A DNA stretch of 19,079 bases from JBCDLI01 sp038745535 (GTDB taxonomy: Bacteria; Pseudomonadota; Alphaproteobacteria; Rhizobiales; Rhizobiaceae): assembly GCA_038745535.1 (NCBI GenBank), contig JBCDLI010000048.1, positions 1-19,079 of the forward strand, given 5' to 3'. The first letter of the stretch is position 1, and the number at the start of each line of letters is the position of its first letter. Both the position numbers and the translations under genes were made by a program. Below the pieces are notes generated by a model. The model was not told where the DNA came from and ran no database searches. It worked only from the letters and a program-made list of their open reading frames with translations. Positions 15,645 to 19,079 of the stretch are shown here, piece after piece.

Positions 15645-16619
15645 ATGGCTGTCACCGATGTTTCAGGCATTGACCGTTTTTCTGATCATGACGGCCGATA
15701 CGATGTAGACCGTCACTACCTTGAGATGCGACGTCAACGCCGCCTCTACACCGGCATCGGCGTTGGTGGCATCTTAGTGGCGGTGTTCTTCGCGCTTTGG
15801 TTTGCCAACGAGACCAACGCGGGAAAATTCTTCGACCGCCTGCCGCATTTTTTTGACTTTGTCGGTGACCTTCTACCGCGCGACGGTTGGGAGGTCTGGC
15901 GAGCGATGTTTGATCTGCCTAGCCCCTACTTCGATGGATCGTTCAAATACGATTACCCCGAGGGTCGGGTCTACTTCACCGACACGCTCTACGTGCCCGA
16001 ATATTTCTACAAGATGATCGAGACGCTCAATATCGCGCTCCTTTCGACGGCAATTGGTTTCACGTTTGGTTTTCTTCTCTGTTTTCTTGCCGCGACGAAC
16101 ATGACGACAACGCGCTGGCTGCGCTTCTTTGTACGCCGCTTCATGGAGTTTTTTCGCGCCTTCCCGGAAATTGTGATCGCGGGCTTCTTCTTGGCGATAT
16201 TCTCGCTGGGCCCCATCCCCGCGATTATCGCGGTTGCCATCCACACCATTGGCGCGCTTGGAAAAATGTTCTTCGAGGTTGTCGAGAATGCCGATATGAA
16301 ACCTGACGAGGGTCTGCGTGCAGTCGGCGCAAACTGGTTTGAACGCGTGTGGTTCGGAATTGTCCCTCAGGTGATGCCCAACTTCTTGAGCTACACGCTT
16401 CTACGCCTTGAAATTAACGTGCGTGCATCGACAATCATTGGTGCTGTCGGCGCAGGCGGTATCGGCGAAACTCTTCGGCTGTCGATCAGCCAAGGTCACG
16501 AGGCGAAGACCCTCGCCATCATCCTTCTTTTGTTCACAACGATTGTTGCTGTTGATCAGCTATCGGCTTGGCTGCGCCGTAAAATCGTTGGCAATCAAGC
16601 TTTCGAATTTGGGGCCTAA
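15645..16619 (+). CDS. phnE1: Phosphonate ABC transporter permease, first subunit
   Basis: This is one of two PhnE permeases that form the inner-membrane channel. The 324-residue product has a charged N-terminus (1-34), a membrane segment near 35-54, a loop of about 65 residues, and a BPD_transp_1 domain with segments near 126-150, 174-200, 248 onward and 288-308. The docking loop EGLRAVGANWFERVWFGIVPQ-like (about 222-242; 20 residues) and the family signature STIIGAVGAGGIG (262-274) are clear. The ATG follows AAGG. It lies 6 bp before phnE2. Two separate permease genes are usual in this group. Confidence 0.92.
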   Translation: MAVTDVSGIDRFSDHDGRYDVDRHYLEMRRQRRLYTGIGVGGILVAVFFALWFANETNAGKFFDRLPHFFDFVGDLLPRDGWEVWRAMFDLPSPYFDGSFKYDYPEGRVYFTDTLYVPEYFYKMIETLNIALLSTAIGFTFGFLLCFLAATNMTTTRWLRFFVRRFMEFFRAFPEIVIAGFFLAIFSLGPIPAIIAVAIHTIGALGKMFFEVVENADMKPDEGLRAVGANWFERVWFGIVPQVMPNFLSYTLLRLEINVRASTIIGAVGAGGIGETLRLSISQGHEAKTLAIILLLFTTIVAVDQLSAWLRRKIVGNQAFEFGA

Positions 16620-16625
16620 TTCACC

Positions 16626-18206
16626 ATGACCACGCTCACGCAAGAACAGCTCCAAGACATTCAAGCGCGGAACCCCGAAGCTTTCAAACAACCTCTGCTG
16701 AAACGCTTTGCAGCGCCGACCGCAGTGGTGGTCTGTGTGCTCTACACCATCTACTGTTTTTGGTTTTTCTCGATCTCTAAAACGGTTTCTGAAGGCAATT
16801 GGGAGATTGCGGGCAACTATCTGGCCGATTGGATCTCCTATGAAGTTCGCCCTGACGTGAACTATTCCACCGGCGAAATTGAGATTGAGTGGCGGCGGTT
16901 TTCACCTCTTGGCGATGACCCGGAGCCAGATTGGATCGAAACATTCACTGGACCGGTAACAATCCTCACCGAGGTCGAAGTTGAGGCCGAGGCGCAAACG
17001 CCTTCAGCGCCCGATCTTTCAAATAGCTTCATGTCGCCTTCATCACCCGCGACGAGCTCTGGCAGCGGCGCTGCGAACTCGTTCATGTCGCCAAATTCTA
17101 GCGCGACGAGCACTGGTTCTGGTGGTGATGCGGATGAAATTGGCGAACCAGAGACTACGATCATTGAAGAACGTCGCGACGGCATCAATCGCGCTGTCGT
17201 GGACTTTGGCGGCGGATCGCAGATTGTGGCCATCCCGGACCTCGTTGTGGTTACGCACGCAGGCGAAGCACTTGAAATCGAGGTCGATCCGATCGGCGGT
17301 GTGGTAACTCCAAGATCGGAGTTGCCCGAATGGGCATTGCAGAAAACAGAAGGCGCGAAGGTCTTCATCGACTTTGGCTTTGACGGTCGCGCAGAGGTGC
17401 GGTCCAAAGAGGTAAAAGTCGCGAGACGCTACCTAGGCTGGGAAAACTTCGTCTTCGACACCCAGTCGCCATACTGGGGCATGTCATTCACACAAGTCGT
17501 TGGCCACCTGTTCACAGGTCCCCAACTGCGTGAAGACATGTCAAACTGGTCACTGATGTGGGACAACATCGTCAACAATGCCGAGTGGCAACACGGTGAT
17601 GTATGGATCAAACTATTGCAGACGATCGTGATGGCATTCGTGGGAACGCTATTTGCTTGTATTCTGGCTTTCCCGCTTTCGTTCTTCGCTGCGCGAAACA
17701 TCACGCCGAACTTTTTCGTCAATCAGGTATTGAAGCGCTTCTTCGACTTCCTTCGCTCGGTGGACATGCTGATTTGGGCGCTTTTCTTCACTCGCGCATT
17801 TGGCCCGGGCCCGCTCGCAGGCATCTCGGCTATTTTCTTCACCGATACCGGAACGTTCGGTAAACTATACGCCGAAGCTTTGGAGAATATCGACGACAAA
17901 CAGCGCGAAGGCGTGAAGTCCGTCGGCGCAAGTCCGGCAGCCGTTCAGCGGTACGGCGTCGTTCCCCAGGTGCTTCCGGTATTTGCGTCACAGGCGCTCT
18001 ATTTCTGGGAGTCCAATACACGCTCGGCGACTATCATCGGGGCGGTAGGCGCTGGCGGTATCGGGCTCAAATTGTGGGAAGCGATGCGCACAAACCAGGA
18101 TTGGGAAAACGTTGCCTATATGGTGATCCTTATTTTGATCGTGGTGTTCCTGTTTGATGGTATATCAAATGCACTTCGCCAGCGTCTCATTGGACGGACG
18201 CACTAA
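16626..18206 (+). CDS. phnE2: Phosphonate ABC transporter permease, second subunit with enlarged periplasmic domain
   Basis: This is the second PhnE permease, unusually long at 526 residues (simple PhnE proteins have 260-290). One membrane segment at about 29-51 is followed by a periplasmic region to about 327, then the permease domain with docking loop EGVKSVGASPAAVQRYGVVPQ-like around 428-448 and signature ATIIGAVGAGGIG (468-480). Rhizobial PhnE2 proteins are known to carry a periplasmic beta-rich domain, which fits residues 60-115 and 186-290 here. Between them, about 116-185, lies a Ser/Thr/Gly/Glu-rich insertion containing an 18-residue tandem repeat, which I would not expect in the family. 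The frame is intact. Its ribosome site is weak, suggesting coupling to phnE1. Confidence 0.9.
   Translation: MTTLTQEQLQDIQARNPEAFKQPLLKRFAAPTAVVVCVLYTIYCFWFFSISKTVSEGNWEIAGNYLADWISYEVRPDVNYSTGEIEIEWRRFSPLGDDPEPDWIETFTGPVTILTEVEVEAEAQTPSAPDLSNSFMSPSSPATSSGSGAANSFMSPNSSATSTGSGGDADEIGEPETTIIEERRDGINRAVVDFGGGSQIVAIPDLVVVTHAGEALEIEVDPIGGVVTPRSELPEWALQKTEGAKVFIDFGFDGRAEVRSKEVKVARRYLGWENFVFDTQSPYWGMSFTQVVGHLFTGPQLREDMSNWSLMWDNIVNNAEWQHGDVWIKLLQTIVMAFVGTLFACILAFPLSFFAARNITPNFFVNQVLKRFFDFLRSVDMLIWALFFTRAFGPGPLAGISAIFFTDTGTFGKLYAEALENIDDKQREGVKSVGASPAAVQRYGVVPQVLPVFASQALYFWESNTRSATIIGAVGAGGIGLKLWEAMRTNQDWENVAYMVILILIVVFLFDGISNALRQRLIGRTH
17022..17129 (+). repeat. 54-bp tandem repeat inside phnE2
   Basis: Two adjacent units of 54 bp encode residues 133-150 and 151-168, both beginning NSFMSP and ending in SGSG-like text (SSGSG, STGSG). 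Amino acids are better conserved than the third codon positions, so the duplication is not very recent. Confidence 0.8.
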
Positions 18207-18249
18207 TGGTGGCGCATCAGCATTGAATTTTTAAACGAAAGACTTTTCG

Positions 18250-19079
18250 ATGAATGAACATAGCGCCATCAGCACGTCCACGGTTGTGAACTATGCGCCC
18301 GAGCGCGTTTTCACCAATGCTGACATCGTGCTGGAAGACAAAGTCATTCGCGGCACACTTGTGATGCGCGATGGCAAGTTAGTAGCCGTCGACGACAGCA
18401 TTTCTTCGGTTGGAGAAGACTTGCATGGCGACCTTTTGATCCCAGGGCTGATTGAGCTCCACACCGACCATCTAGAAAGCCATTATAACCCGCGTCCGGG
18501 CGTCACTTGGAACTTGATGGCAGCGGTTCAGGCTCATGATGCCCAGATCGCGGCATCGGGTATCACGACCGTATTTGACTGCCTGCGCATCGGCTCGGAC
18601 GAAGATGGCGGCTTTGATGACGGTGAAATGCGCGCCATGGCGGACGCAATCTCAGACGCACAGAGAAACGGTCGACTGCGCTCTGAGCACCGCATTCATC
18701 TGCGCTGCGAAGTCTCTGCGCCGAACGTAATGCATCAGTTTGAAGACTTTGACGATGACGAGCGCGTCGGCCTCGTGTCGCTCATGGACCACGCGCCAGG
18801 TCAAAGACAGTTTCAAACGATGGAGCAATACACGCTCTACTACAAAACGAAGCGGGGCCTGACTGACGAGCAATTCAACGCCTTCGTCTCCATGCGAAAA
18901 GCTCAAAGCGCACGATATTCCAAGCCGCACCGCAAGGCACTGGCTACTGTTTGTCGCGAGCGCGGCATTGCTATTGCGAGCCACGACGACGCGACAGTTG
19001 CCCATGTCGATGAAGCCAGAGAACTAAATACAAGCGTCGCTGAGTTTCCGACGAGCTTTGAGGCAGCTGAAGCTTCGCA
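18250..19079 (+). CDS. phnM: PhnM, ribose 1-phosphonate 5-triphosphate diphosphatase, C-terminus off the right edge
   Basis: PhnM, a metal-dependent amidohydrolase-fold enzyme, removes pyrophosphate from the triphosphate made by PhnGHIL and yields the PhnJ substrate. The first 276 codons are in the window (E. coli PhnM is about 378). Visible features are the N-terminal strand region (NADIVLEDKVIRG), the IPGLIELHTDHLESH motif with metal ligands H71 and probably others, TTVFDCLRIGS, HLRCEVSAP with another His, and SHDDAT near 253. The ATG at 18250 has only a poor ribosome site (GAAAGA) and follows phnE2 by 43 bp. Confidence 0.93.
   Translation, partial: MNEHSAISTSTVVNYAPERVFTNADIVLEDKVIRGTLVMRDGKLVAVDDSISSVGEDLHGDLLIPGLIELHTDHLESHYNPRPGVTWNLMAAVQAHDAQIAASGITTVFDCLRIGSDEDGGFDDGEMRAMADAISDAQRNGRLRSEHRIHLRCEVSAPNVMHQFEDFDDDERVGLVSLMDHAPGQRQFQTMEQYTLYYKTKRGLTDEQFNAFVSMRKAQSARYSKPHRKALATVCRERGIAIASHDDATVAHVDEARELNTSVAEFPTSFEAAEAS

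Noticed and set aside
16862..17407. 181-codon minus-strand ORF opposite phnE2
   Set aside because: Its Ser/Pro-rich composition mirrors the repeat region of phnE2; no ribosome site or family.

Overview
The window looks like an alphaproteobacterial chromosome, probably of Rhizobiales/Rhodobacterales type. This is inferred from the protein sequences and from the gene order phnGHIJKL, then a hexapeptide transferase, then phnCDEE and phnM. No rRNA, tRNA, insertion sequence, CRISPR array or phage gene is visible. Three functional blocks can be read.

Block 1 (1-3185, minus strand) is accessory. It holds the first 669 codons of an RTX-type, serralysin-like zinc metalloprotease that runs off the left edge, an uncharacterised one-helix membrane protein, and a weakly supported two-helix small membrane ORF that overlaps the end of the nitrate transporter operon. 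The 296 bases between the last two (2581-2876) hold nothing I can name.

Block 2 (3169-6434, minus strand) is a nitrate ABC-transporter operon, nrtA-nrtB-nrtD. It is headed by a near-consensus sigma-54 promoter, which points to nitrogen control. Codon +1 of the predicted transcript coincides with the first base of a perfect 6-bp hairpin. nrtB and nrtD are intact. nrtA, encoding the Tat-exported nitrate-binding protein, carries two in-frame nonsense codons (TAG at codon 81, TAA at codon 189) at positions where the family normally has Gln and Tyr, with the reading frame otherwise preserved. It looks like a very young pseudogene. About 550 bases upstream of the promoter contain no gene I can support.

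Block 3 (6982 to the right edge) is a carbon-phosphorus lyase locus for use of organophosphonates as phosphorus source. phnF (GntR/UTRA repressor) is divergent from phnGHIJKL and the hexapeptide transferase. The 105-bp phnF-phnG gap contains a Pho box and a perfect inverted repeat that fits a PhnF operator, so phosphate starvation (PhoB) and a PhnF ligand probably both control the catalytic operon. A second Pho box precedes the transporter genes phnC, phnD, phnE1, phnE2, followed by phnM, which runs off the right edge. phnD sits between two terminator-like hairpins. G, H, I, J and L (with K) build the C-P lyase core and load phosphonate on ribose triphosphate, PhnM removes pyrophosphate, and PhnJ breaks the C-P bond. 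phnN and phnP are not in the window.

The most unusual feature is phnJ: it is one 505-codon ORF in which a complete HAD-superfamily hydrolase domain (about 200 residues) is fused to the N-terminus of a complete PhnJ with all four iron-sulfur/catalytic cysteines. The second is phnE2, which has a Ser/Thr/Gly-rich insertion made of an 18-residue tandem repeat in its periplasmic domain.
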